Assembly: GCA_026225945.1 (NCBI GenBank)
Contig: JAMJFZ010000289.1
Location: 5,188,501 to 5,252,500, forward strand
Direction of reading: 5' to 3'
DNA length: 64,000 nucleotides
From: Cricetomys ansorgei
Taxonomy: Eukaryota; Chordata; Mammalia; Rodentia; Nesomyidae
Shown: positions 23,096 to 34,060 of the stretch, piece by piece
How positions within the stretch are numbered: the first letter of the stretch is position 1
Layout of the letters: each line of letters begins with the position of its first letter
Position numbers and translations under genes: made by a program
The notes under the pieces: model-generated
The model's database searches: none
The model's input: only the letters and a program-made list of their open reading frames with translations
Told to the model about the DNA's origin: nothing

Positions 23096-23310
23096 AACTC
23101 CATGTTAACTCTGGGAATGTAATTTACTTTCTCTGAGCCTCAGTACTGCATCATCACATAAAATTGAGATACTGAAAGAATTCCCTCATAGGTTTGTTGT
23201 AGGTTTAAATTAGATGCTATACATAAATGCTTCACAAATGTGTTCCACCGATTGTGCATGCACCAGGCACTCAATACACACTGGAATAGCTTCAGTTATT
23301 ATCTTTGTAT
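23096..23310 (+). repeat. MIR SINE
   Basis: In MIR order: 'tttctctgagcctcagtact', 'cataggtttgttgtaggttt', 'aaattagatgctatacataa' and 'gcaccaggcactcaatacac', with the tail 'ttattatc'. A well preserved ancient SINE. Confidence 0.75.
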
Positions 23311-23995
23311 TACCTGAATTTGACATGAAGGAGACAAAGAAAAAAATCTGCTTTCTCACATTACCAAGTTGACTCTCAATAATATATAATAACATGGAAG
23401 TATCTTTCTTGACATCGTACAACAATTCTTAGTGAAAGAACTAGATTTAGACCCAGAGATTTTTTTTTCTATCAAATGCCAGATACTGTCTCACTTTGCT
23501 GCACTATTACAACATTACTAAATTACTTACATTCTAGTCTCTTGCAAAATGTCCAACCTATGTATAACTAAGACATAAAGCTTTCTATTCTGTGTGAAAT
23601 AGTTTCTAATGCCAAATGAAACATGTCATTCACTATTAAAAAAAAAAAAAAAAAACTACTGCAGATGACAGTTAGCTCATCAGATGATATTTCCAGCTAG
23701 TAAAACTAATTCCTTAACAGTGGAGACAGGGCAGGCACACTCAGTCAAAGAAATAGAATAGGCACATTGTTTTTCAGCATTGCTTTATTCTGTATAAAAT
23801 TATTTTATTTTGCATTGACATGAATAGAAAATATGTCTCAAGTGGCATAAAATTGTTTATGCAGCTTACAAAGGAAAGATAAACTTACCCATTGGGAATC
23901 AATGACTTCTTTATAGCTTTGTAGTTCTATGTACAGTACAATACAGTGAATTGGGTGGTCATTAATCTATTTTGATTATTTGATTATTTGATTGC
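23311..23995. other. Unassigned, with a poly-A run
   Basis: A 19-base A run at 23638-23656 could be the tail of an unrecognised retroposon. Three direct 'gattattt'-like repeats lie at about 23973-23992. Confidence 0.45.
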
Positions 23996-24064
23996 TTTGG
24001 GGATTCCTGAGGAATCTCACGCATGCTAAAGAGGCACTATACCACCGAACTCTGTCCCTAGACT
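23996..24064 (-). repeat. ID-type SINE
   Basis: 'tctcacgcatgctaaagagg' and 'cactataccaccgaactctg' then 'tccctagac' are the antisense of the tRNA-Ala-derived ID head (B box then A box). Short and diverged. Confidence 0.65.
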
Positions 24065-25949
24065 GCTAAGTTTTTGCTTTTCATGACATTTAAATTATGA
24101 AAATGTTATTGTAACAGCCTCAATAGACTAAGGAAATGAAATAGTCCATTTAATTCTCATGTCCACATGGCATGTTTACTGTGCTTTATATTTGTATATT
24201 TTGTGGCCATGGAACAAAGACTGTGTAAATATAGAAGTTTGACCATGTACAATTAAAACAGAAAGAAGGCTTGTTATACTTTGGAGTGCCTGAAATTTGC
24301 CTTGAGATAATTTGGGTATAGTGGATACTGTAGAAAGCAGCTTGGTCAGTTCTATAACTGGATAAAATAAAGGCCCCAAACTGCTTATTATTATTCTGAT
24401 TGATCATGATCTCTACCAAACATTCTTTCTGATGATCATGCCAAAGCCAAAACCTAGTTATAAATTTATTTTCTGTACCTGCAAAAGAAAACATTCTAAA
24501 TGATTTGAGCACGTGAATCATATCATCAATATTCTACCTCAATTTCTGTAAGTTTTTTTTTCTAGAATTGCTGTTGATTTTTGGATTTCTAGGTTGCAAA
24601 GTGGAAAGAATACCTCTAAATTTTGATAGCAGTCTGTAATACCAAATGGCCCCAAAGTTGAGTCTTACATTTAAATTCATTTGCATCTAAATCAATGCAT
24701 TTAGAGATCTGCAATACACTGTATACTTTGACTTGAATAAACTTATATGCTACATTATGAAACATTCAAACTGAACACATTGGCCAGAATCTTGCTTAAT
24801 AAAATGTACCCTGTTTAAAATGATCTTTTGCTTAAAAACAATACCATAAACCTATCAAGTCACAAATGAATATTATTCCCTGCAATTTTTGTTTTTGACA
24901 TATAAACTATTATGCATAAAATAATATTTTTACATGTATGATTATTGTGTTCCACTCCTTCATATTTGATAAACATAGAATTTGAACAGAGAATAACCAT
25001 GATAGCTAGAAGACTATATGATAATACAAAATCTCTATAGCTAGGAATCAAAAGGCTCCATCTTCTTCGTTGGGAAATTTGAAGTATGGCTCACAAATAG
25101 ATTTTGTGTAGTTGACCTAATTTTTGTTTCAGTACATTAAAACAATAAGCATGTTATTCCTGGTATCTATGGATGCAAAGCAAATTAATTCTTCTTGACT
25201 ATTGTGTAGTCTTCTTCATCATGTACCAGAATGGGAAAGGGAAAGACCCATACATTGAACAACTCTAGAATCTGTCTCTCAACTGTAACATTCATGGATT
25301 TTCTTGCCGTCTTTTCCTTCATTGCATCAACAAAGCTTTCAACCTTATGACACCACAGTCTAACTGATACACTGAAAAATCCTTGGCCATAGGGAAAAGT
25401 ATTAAAAGAGGGAAGGTCTCAAATATGTTGAATCATTTATCCCTCTCTCTATGTGGTGGTGTACTAATGTCCTCGCAGCTTCTGATGAATGACGTTTGGT
25501 TTAAAAAAAAATGAAGAAAGAGATTATAAGAGCAAACTTTGATGCTAAGTGATGAAGCCAGGACAAGAAATGGTGTCTTCTATTCCTACCTTCCTATTGC
25601 TGAATGCACGTAACAAAGTTTCTGCATACCTTGCCACCTTAGTTCAAAATGGGAAAGGACTAAGAAAGCATTAACCTCCTTGGGTGTCTTTACAGGGTTG
25701 TTTAACTCTGAGAAGTTGTTTAACTCAACAGCCCTGAGATGTTGGAGGCTAAATTGTTTTGGACTCAAGGCCAGAGTCCTTCAGTTTTACTGAGTGAAGA
25801 GGGTGGAGACCACAGTCTCTTATATGGGATTGTTGTTTTAATGTAACCCAGGAAAGGATTTGAAAACCCACAAGGCAATCCTAGAATAAGAATAAAACAT
25901 AGAGTAACTTCAGGCTCTCTTTGTAGTCCTGAGGGTTGGAATCTTCCTG
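24065..25949. other. Unassigned AT-rich DNA
   Basis: About 1.9 kb with no recognisable repeat or gene. The 111-residue minus-strand ORF at 24186-24521 has no domain I recognise and no splice or promoter context. Confidence 0.4.
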
Positions 25950-26340
25950 CCATGTGTGTGTACCAGCCACAGGTACCCCGCCTGGAGTTGGCGGCTGCCC
26001 TCGGGCCGGCTCCAAGTGGAGGGATGTGGCTAGGAGGACACAGTATGGCAGGGCGGCCGTGAGTTTACAGCATCCTGCCTTGTCTTTGGCAGACATCCGG
26101 TGAGTACAGACACTTGGGAACATGCTTCAGGGGTGTCTCCACTTTAATGCAAGTTGCCCCGTACATATATAGGGCCACAAGCAGGAGAGGGTCTTTGGTA
26201 TGCAGAGTTGGGATCCCCTGGTTAAGACAAGGATATTGGAATAGCCTCATTTGCATGTGGAGCTCAAGTCTAAGCTTCAAGGTCTTGCAAGTGCATCTCC
26301 TGCATAAGGTGTGGTCTCACGGGAAAAAGAGGAAGGTAAC
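25950..26340 (-). mobile_element. Possible ERV LTR with promoter motifs, GC-rich
   Basis: On the minus strand this stretch has an octamer (ATGCAAAT, 26249-26256), a TATA-like 'cctatatatgt' (26163-26173) about 85 bp downstream, and an ATTAAA (26143-26148) close to the expected start site. Then comes a GC-rich block (25975-26070) with several CpGs, which contrasts with the AT-rich surroundings. That layout suits a retroviral LTR (U3-R-U5). I cannot name the family and see no clear TG/CA ends. Alternatively it is a degraded CpG-rich promoter or enhancer. Confidence 0.4.
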
Positions 26341-26616
26341 TTATCTGTAAATGGACTCATTCCTATGATTCCAGCTACAGGGCAGATAAGCACCAATCAA
26401 GCCACATTTCTTTGTTTCCATGAAGCAAAAAAATATTCCACGAAATATTTAATATTTAGCTGGGTTCTGGCGTGGGCTGAAGTGGGGAGCAGCCAAACAC
26501 CCACCATTCTCATCTCCTAGGATGATGCAGAGTTCCAAGCCAGCTTAGACACACTCTTAGCTCTATGACAGTCTCACATCTCTCTCCTATGACTGTGGGA
26601 TAGGTCCGAGTGGAGA

Positions 26617-26939
26617 TGTGAATGAGAATCATCCTCCATGAGTTCAGGTATTTGAACACTTGTTTCCAAGTGGACGTTACTATTTATGGAGGTATTATAT
26701 CCTTACTAGAAGAGGTAAATTACAGGGGGAAGGTTTTAAGAATTTATAACCTCCTCTTCCTTCCAGGTTTCTCTCTGTCCTATATGGTTGCAATTAAAGT
26801 TATAAGCTCTGAACATCATGCTCAGGCTTCCTAGTGCCACGCTGCTCCCACTATTCTGGGCTCTGACCCTATGGAACAATAAGCCAAAGTTGTCTTAGTC
26901 ATAGTATTTTATCACAGCAACTGAGAAATCACTAACACA
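26617..26939 (+). mobile_element. Solo MaLR-type LTR
   Basis: It starts 'tgtgaatgagaatcatcctc' and ends 'gaaatcactaacaca', so TG...CA ends are present. The 3' part 'taagccaaagttgtcttagt' and 'attttatcacagcaactgag' is typical of rodent MaLR-like LTRs. Length is 323 bp. I see no clean 5-bp target-site duplication. Confidence 0.7.
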
Positions 26940-26989
26940 GTCCTGATGGACAGTTTCTAAGACGTACATCTAAAACCTCACAGCCATAC

Positions 26990-27341
26990 TGTATTAGTCA
27001 TTTGCCCTGATGTTTTGTTGCAGCAAAATTCTCCACAAAGGAAACTTAAGGAAGTGTTTCTTTTCCCTTACAATTCCAGAAGACTCAGTCTATCATGGCA
27101 GGGAAGGTATGACAGTAAGAGCAGGAGGCAAAAGCTCACATTGCATCCTTGGTGAGGAAACAGAGTGAGATGAAGGTTTCTTCCTTTTTAGTCAGTCCAA
27201 GACCCTGTCCTGTGGAATGGTTTTACCAATATTTGTCCTGTGTCAATTAACTTGGTATATAAAATCTCTCACAGACAATCCCAGATGTTATTTCCATGGT
27301 GATTCTAAAGCCTGTCAAAATGACAAGCATGATTAATCATA
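26990..27341 (-). mobile_element. 3' LTR of a MaLR-type provirus
   Basis: It starts 'tgtattagtc' and contains 'aaggaaacttaaggaagtg', 'ctcacattgcatccttggtg' and 'ccatggtgattctaaagcct'. It ends near 'gattaatcata'. It shares word order with the LTR at 28815-29190, and about 1.5 kb of MaLR-like internal sequence lies between them. Confidence 0.7.
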
Positions 27342-28814
27342 TTACTTTTAAGCTGTAACTTTCTACTCCTTGTTCCCATAGGCTTATGGCTATCTCTTAA
27401 TGCAAAATATATTTAATCCAACTTCAAAATCCCTCATAGTCTTTAACAATCCTCTGTTTAATAGTTCAGAGTATACATGTTATCCAAGACTCAAGGCAAT
27501 CTCTTAATTGGGAGTTTCAATAATATCAGAAACAGGCTTCAAACTTCTAAACTACAATGGCAAGCAATAAACAGGGAATAGCGGTGGCACACCAAGAAAC
27601 CATCAGACCAAAGCAAGAAAGAGACTCAGCATGGCAAACAGCAAATCCTAAAGTTCTCTGCCTGGTGTCTGAAACTGGTTATGTATTCAGTTAGGCTCAA
27701 AATGGCTTGGATAGCCCCAACCCTGATACTCAGTTGCCTGCTGCCTCTCTTCGGCTACCTCCACTTCTTACATGAGGCTTTTCTCAGCAAACACACTATG
27801 ATCCTAGCATCTCCAAAATCCTGGGGTCTCCACTACAATGTTCAACTTCACAGCTTCATGCAGTAACTTCATACAGTATCCTCTGTAGGGAATGTGACTC
27901 TACATTCCCTATGCTTGGTCTCAGTGTCTCTCTGCAACCATGATGCAAGACTCCCATTACCCCTTCAACCCTGTATCTTCTGTACCTTCAAAATCAGTCA
28001 ACACATGAATAACACTACCAAGTTTTGCTGACCAGTCACAATAGATTCTCGGCCACTTGAACTATAGTTTCAGAAGCTTCTGTATGATTATTCTGAGGAA
28101 TCTATCATAGGCATTGGCTTTTGAGGAACAGGAAACCTCTTCACCATCATTCTCAGTTCAGGCTCTCTTCTTTCAGATAATTTACATTCATACGAGACAT
28201 AGTCTTCAGTGGGTGGGGTTTGGCTCTCAGAACACACCTGCTGCTGTCCCAGTGAAAAGTGCCAGCATTGTTTTTAAGACCACTAATCTCTCTAACAATA
28301 ACAACTTTTCTTGAATATGCCTTGTTCATAGGTTAAAATCCTCAACATCTTTTCCTCATAAACTGCACATTTCACATACCTTTCTACACTTCTTTCTGTC
28401 TCTTACTATAAGCCAAGAAGATAGAAGAAAGCAATAGCCATATCATAGCCCAAATGCTATCCTGATGTCAAGTTTCCTCGACCAAACAAGTTAGTCTGTT
28501 ACACTTGTTTTCAATGTCATTCTAGTTTTCGAGACATGTGTAGGTTACCAGAATATCACAAATATGGCCTCTAGCCTACTTTCCAACAGAGTTCTCTATT
28601 CAGTCTGAAACGTCGTGAACTGGGCCTCCTTCCAATGTCTACATTTCTTTCCATACTGTAGCCTTCCAAACTCCCTACAAGAATTTTTTTTTTAATCTCT
28701 GCTTGTGATGTTTTAGGGCTTCTATAGCCCCAAGTTCCAAACTTTACCACATTTCTCTTGCAAACCACTTCCAAATATGAAAGAACCATGCAGTCATATC
28801 TCAGTACTTAGTTT
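27342..28814 (-). mobile_element. MaLR internal region, non-coding
   Basis: C/T-rich antisense sequence with 'ctgcctctcttcggctacct', 'gcatctccaaaatcctgggg' and 'tctccactacaatgttcaac', the same type as at 10709-11560. Its length and the absence of a long gag/pro/pol frame suit MaLR elements, which rely on proteins supplied in trans. All ORFs here are short and broken. Confidence 0.65.
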
Positions 28815-29190
28815 CTGTATAGTTACTTTTCCCACTACTGGGACAACGTAGCTCACAAACCAACTTAAGGAAGGATTTCTATTGGCTTGTAGCTCCAGGT
28901 GTTAAGGTCCATGGTGACAGGGAGCGTGTGTCAACAGAAGCAAGGCACGCTGGTCACATTGCATCCCCAGCCAGAAAGCAGGAACTGATGAACACTGATT
29001 TTCATCTGCCTTTCTCCTTTAAATTAACTCCAGGCCTGTAGTCCGTGTGATGGTGCAACTCACATTAACAGTGAGTCTTCTCACTCCAACTAACCTTATT
29101 TAGAAAATCATTCTCAAACAAGGCCATGGTATATATATTCTTATGGGGATTCTAAGTCCTATCAAAGTAGCAATCCAGATAGCCATTGTA
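28815..29190 (-). mobile_element. 5' LTR of a MaLR-type provirus
   Basis: 'gttacttttcccactactgg', 'aaccaacttaaggaaggatt', 'cacattgcatccccagccag', 'ctaaccttatttagaaaatc' and 'gggattctaagtcctatcaa' are in the same order as in the 26990-27341 LTR. The two have diverged considerably, so the insertion is old. Confidence 0.65.
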
Positions 29191-32039
29191 TCTACCCTGA
29201 CCTTCAGCTCAACACTATACCCAAGGTGGCACTCAGCATTTGAAAGGCAACAGAAAACTAATGTGATCCTTGTCCTCTGAATACATTTCATGAACATCAA
29301 TTTGGACTTTTGTTGTTGTTGTTGTTGTTAACATTTAATATTTCTATTTGGTCTAATAAAATGATAAGTGTATGATCTAGGAGTGACACTTAAATATTTA
29401 TGTTATTTTGTCCTGTCCTCAAATAGTTCATTTGCCTTAATCGTCTCAATACTATTACTTCAAGAGTTGCATCAGACTAAAACTGTCCTTCCCTGTGCTT
29501 CAGTATTGGTGAAGCACCTGTTCTTGTATATTTCAAATAATTAGAAAGTATGTGTTATCTAAATTAACTTGGGTTCCTTTATAGGCTAGCAGTCAATCTA
29601 GAGGCTCAAGAGAGAACTCCTCCCTTGCCTCAGCTGAAAGCCATGAGGAGAGCCTAGGGATTCTCTGGTAGGTTACTGGAGAGCACTGTTAGACTTTGCT
29701 GCTCTCAAGTAACAGAAATCTATGAACTTTCTTTCCAGGTCATTCTGTGCTTGATACTGAGCAGGGAGTGATACAGCCTGTGGGCTACCCATAACTATTG
29801 CCATCCTGAAACACCACTCCGTGTCTGCCTTATGTCTTGCATTATGGCTACCTTCCCAACAGTAATGGCAAAGCTGCTGGTGGGGTTTGGGAAAGACTTC
29901 ATGCCTTTCCAAAGCCTTGAAAACTTCACATCTGTTCCCATAACAAAACAGGAAAAGGCAGAGGGGGTGGGTGTTATACGGCCCTTCTTTTAGAATAATA
30001 TCACCTAACTAACTGGCTTCCACTCCTCCTTTAAAGACTCAATAAATGGGATAGGGAGATTTTAGAAACAGGATGCACATAAATATTCTTCTATTCAAGT
30101 TATTTGGAATGTAGATAAGCATTGTTTTCCCACGTATATTCTGAAATAAGCTTCCAAATGGAAACAGTATTTATTTAGTTCTCTCGGTAACAGACATCAA
30201 TTTTATTTTATTTTTTTAGAAAACTTCACAAAAGCAATTGAACAACCTTCCTGTTATAATCACCATTTTTCCCACTTTGACCTATTGTTAAATCACATGT
30301 TGTTGGATATGGTCCCTGTAGAATGGGGAAAGAGACTGGCATTTTAGTTAAGTAATTAGCTGCAATTTATATAAACTGTGTCTTTATATAACTTCTAATT
30401 ATAACAACTAGCTTTTCGGTATATTTGAAGCATAAAGTGTGCATTCAAGCAATTAGAAAGACATTATCAAGCAACTTCTACTTTCCTTTTGAAGCTGAAA
30501 GATATAGGAAATAAAGTTTGTGGCATTTTTGTCTTGAAGCACGAGTGTTGTGTTAATATAATTATATCTCTGCTCATATCTTTAAGCTCAGAGTTGATCC
30601 TTTCTGGGACACATAACAAACCATACTGGATTAGTTTACAGACTGTGCAGAACTGGGGCATCCAGGCAGCATCTGGATAAACCCATCTTAACAGTTCAGG
30701 ATGGACAGAGGATTGGTGGAAACCTAATCAGTTCTTTCATCCAGGTCAAACATTCAACTTCCCTAAAAAGTCTGTGTCTCTCTAAAGCATTTTAGAGCTT
30801 TTACAGCTTTCTGATCATCTACTTTTTTTTTTCTTTATCATAAAATGTTTCAGGACCCAACAGCTGGTGCTTGCTGGCTGAAGGAACGAACAGGAAGACA
30901 ATGTGTTCATGGGATTATGGAACAGGCTGAGAAGAGAATTTATGCAGAGTTTTATAAGCTTAGTCAGGCAGAAAATAGATTGGGGTGCACAGAAGAAATA
31001 ATGTGTCATTCAAAGCTCAACTTACAGGCACAGCCTCCACAAACAGAGAAGCAGCCATGAGCTGCTTGCTCTTTCTTCCCAAGTCGAAGCACTGCAGCTA
31101 GGATGAGCAAAACCATCTAAAAAGGCAGCAATGGGCTCTCACTTCTCTGTGGGTTTGTTTTGCAGGCCAAAATAAAACAGATGGCAATCCTTGACTTCCA
31201 TTCTAGCCCCACCCAGGTTCCCAGCATAGAAACTTGCCAGAATGGCTGACACCCGAACTCTCTAACTAGGAGGGACTAAAGAAAGTAGACCCCCTCTGGA
31301 ACAGTAAGCATCCTCAGATCAGTCTGACTGAGCCCAGAAGCTCTTCTCCAGCAAGCTCCCCAGCCATGCTTAAGTTCCCCTTCCTTCACTGAGATCCCAC
31401 ATGTCACTTATATTTCGTCTAAGTGCTCTACACAAGGTTGTGGGATGTCTTTCATTCTTCTAATTTGGACCAAACAGCACATGTCTAGTTAGCTCTTTGG
31501 AAACGACAATCATGTTTTGTTACTTCGCTTGTTTTGTTTTGTTTTAATCATTTTGGCTGAGTTCTTGTCACCAAGAGCTTTCACTTGATTCTTTTGTTCC
31601 TTGTTTCTGCTGATTATCTTGATTCTGTTGTGGAAGCAAATTCATTATCCTTGGTGGTTCTCAACAAACAGTCTGTATGACGCTATCTTAGGTTTGTGCT
31701 TTCTGACAAGTTGTCACAACGCTGTTCGGAGGAGCTCGTTCATTGGTATTCTTAATGCTCAGAGACACTTGTCATCCTTTCTAAGTGATGATTTGCCTCC
31801 TCTGCTCCCCCCACCAAAAAATATATGATAACACACACAAAAGACAAGAAGCTGAGAGAATTTTTTGAACATAGACACTGAATATGCTTCCTAAGCAAAT
31901 GTTGTATGGGGTACTCAGTTCCATAAGACTTCATGAGTCCTGAAATAATTCCTAGTTAATAGCGGCCATCTCTAAAGTGTGATATTTGTTTAACAGTGTC
32001 ATTTTTATTTAGTTAGACAGACTTTTTTTTGTATGCTTG
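29191..32039. other. Unassigned, mostly single-copy-looking
   Basis: It holds a short (TTG)n at about 29311-29329. No mobile element is recognised elsewhere. The ORFs at 29673-29912, 30845-31060 and 31601-31828 have no domain signature and no convincing splice frame. Confidence 0.4.
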
Positions 32040-32560
32040 ACACTGTCCGGAAAGAGACAGAAATGACTAAACTGGTTAATGTTCACAGAGCGACTGAGCA
32101 ACCTATATTTACATTCCATGCACTAATAAAAGACTGTGGAGACTCTCGCATCACCTAGTGTGCCAGGAAAACGTCCTCCGCTGCTCTGCACCAAGCAGCG
32201 TGGTTAGACATCTGTAATAGACTAATGGGGCCTTTGCCGGGGTCAATGAAATCGTTCTTTACCAAGCATGTGTCTGTGGGTTCCTTTCCCAAACAAACAA
32301 AGCCCAGAGAAAATATAAATCAGTAAAATCTTTGATGGTGTATTAAATGTTCTCAGATAATGCCTAGTCTCTGGAGACATTCAGCCTCCAATATTTTCTT
32401 GTCATTCATTAGCAGGGTGGGGTTAAACAGTATTTTCTCTTAAAAAGTAGAAGCTCATTTTGTCTTATTACAAAGTCACATTTACCTTTTCAGCGCTCTT
32501 TGGAAGTCCACAGTCATCCCACTGGCATGTCAGACTTTCACAGGGAAACATCATCTGTGT
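32040..32560. promoter_or_regulatory. CpG-retaining unique block, possible regulatory element
   Basis: Eight CpGs lie between 32048 and 32254 in otherwise CpG-poor DNA, with no repeat signature across about 500 bases. It then has TCF-like 'tctttgatg' (about 32330) and A/T-rich motifs. This is only a composition-based suspicion of a conserved non-coding element. No ORF or core promoter is apparent. Confidence 0.25.
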
Positions 32561-32781
32561 TTAAATGTCGAGTGCTTTAAACTCTAACATTAACATTATA
32601 GGCTTTCAACTTGTTCATCTTCTTCATTGCTTCTGATGGTTTGGGAATCGGGCCATTTTTCTTTTAGGGAGCACTTCTGCCTGCAAGTTTAGTTGCAAAT
32701 GAGCTAGTCATTGGCATCATTGTCTTTTCAGAACTGGAGGAGAAAAACAGGTAACAGTGACCTTGAGGTCATCCTGGGAAT

Positions 32782-32797
32782 GAGAGGAGAGAGAGAG

Positions 32798-32862
<65 letters not shown>
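32782..32862 (+). repeat. (GA)n microsatellite, about 81 bp
   Basis: A near-pure GA array with two GATA interruptions near its left end. It is the longest purine-only mirror-repeat tract in the window. Confidence 0.97.
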
Positions 32863-32864
<2 letters not shown>

Positions 32865-33014
32865 TATGTCATTTGGCAACAATGAGGTAGGAAAGAAGCA
32901 CAGACTAACAAAGATGCTTTGGAAATCCATTGGTAGGGTTAGTTATAACATCAGTTAAAACTAACAACTGATACAAGGTGGGCTGCTAAAATAATAATAA
33001 CAATGACTTATCAG

Positions 33015-33206
33015 CATCAAGGAGATGTCTCAGCAGATAAAGGTACTTGCCACCGAAGCTGAGCACACGAATTCAACTCCTGGAATCTACATGTTAGAAG
33101 GAGAGAATTTACTCCTGAAGTTTTTCCTCTAACTTCTATATGTATGCTAGAGCATGTGTGCATCCATGCACTCACACATACACATAAATAATAAATGGAA
33201 AAAACA
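33015..33206 (+). repeat. RSINE/B4-family SINE
   Basis: 'ggagatgtctcagcagataa', 'aggtacttgccaccgaagct', 'acatgttagaaggagagaat' and a tail 'cacataaataataaatgg'. Confidence 0.75.
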
Positions 33207-33235
33207 CATTTCATTAAAAGTAAAATATACTTAGA

Positions 33236-34060
33236 TCATTTCTTCTCTTTCCTCTCTCCATCCTCTCCCATGTCCTCTCAAATTCATGGACTCTTTGATT
33301 GCTATTATTACACATATGTATGCGTAAAAATACACATACAACTTGCTAGGTCTGTTCAGTGATACTTATATGCATATGATTTCAGGGCTGACTACTTGTT
33401 ATTGGTTAACCAATTAGGGGCTTCATCCCTGGGAAACACTAATTTTCCCTTTCTCAACATTCTTTAGTTGCCTGTAGTTTGTCTAAGGATGCAATATTTC
33501 CTTCTTCCGTGTTAGTATCTTTATTGCTAGGACAGTTACTTGAGCTTGTTTAGGTAGCCATACTGTTAAGAGGTATCATGGGTATAGCTTCCACGATATT
33601 TCTTTGAGACACAATCTCACAACAGACCTACTACCTTTCTTCAGTCTCTTATAATCTTTATATCCCTCTTCCAAGATGTTACATGATTCTCAAATACAGA
33701 AGGTGTGTTGTAGTTATGCCCATTGGTACTAGGACTCAGCCCTAAGATCAATTGACCTCTCCATTTTAATCAGTTATGACTTTCTTTAATATCCACAATC
33801 TGCTGCAAAGATGTGCTTCTTTGATGAAGGGTGACAGCAACAGTTATCTGTGAGTACAAGGATACATTACAGAATGCAGTTAAGGACTGTGCTGGTTTAA
33901 TAAAGTAGTGGTAGTAGATTCTCCTCTGATACCCATGACCTTACTAATTGCTGGTTGTTGGCTAGGCTTCCAAGGCAGGGTTCCTCTCCAGTTGAGCAGG
34001 ACTAAAGTCCAGTTAGACAGATGTTGGTTCACAGCTAGGTGAACTGGCTTATGAAATAGG
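33236..34060 (-). mobile_element. Rodent L1 3'-UTR fragment
   Basis: Antisense L1 3' UTR in consistent order: 'gatttcagggctgactactt', 'ggttaaccaattaggggctt', 'catccctgggaaacactaat', 'gcttgtttaggtagccatac', 'tatcatgggtatagcttcc', 'ctgcaaagatgtgcttcttt', 'gtagattctcctctgatacc' and 'gttgagcaggactaaagtcc'. No coding part remains. Confidence 0.8.

Noticed and set aside
25881..26123. 80-residue minus-strand ORF in the GC-rich patch, possible signal-peptide protein
   Set aside because: The stretch fits an LTR-like or regulatory sequence better. The frame is short and has no domain.
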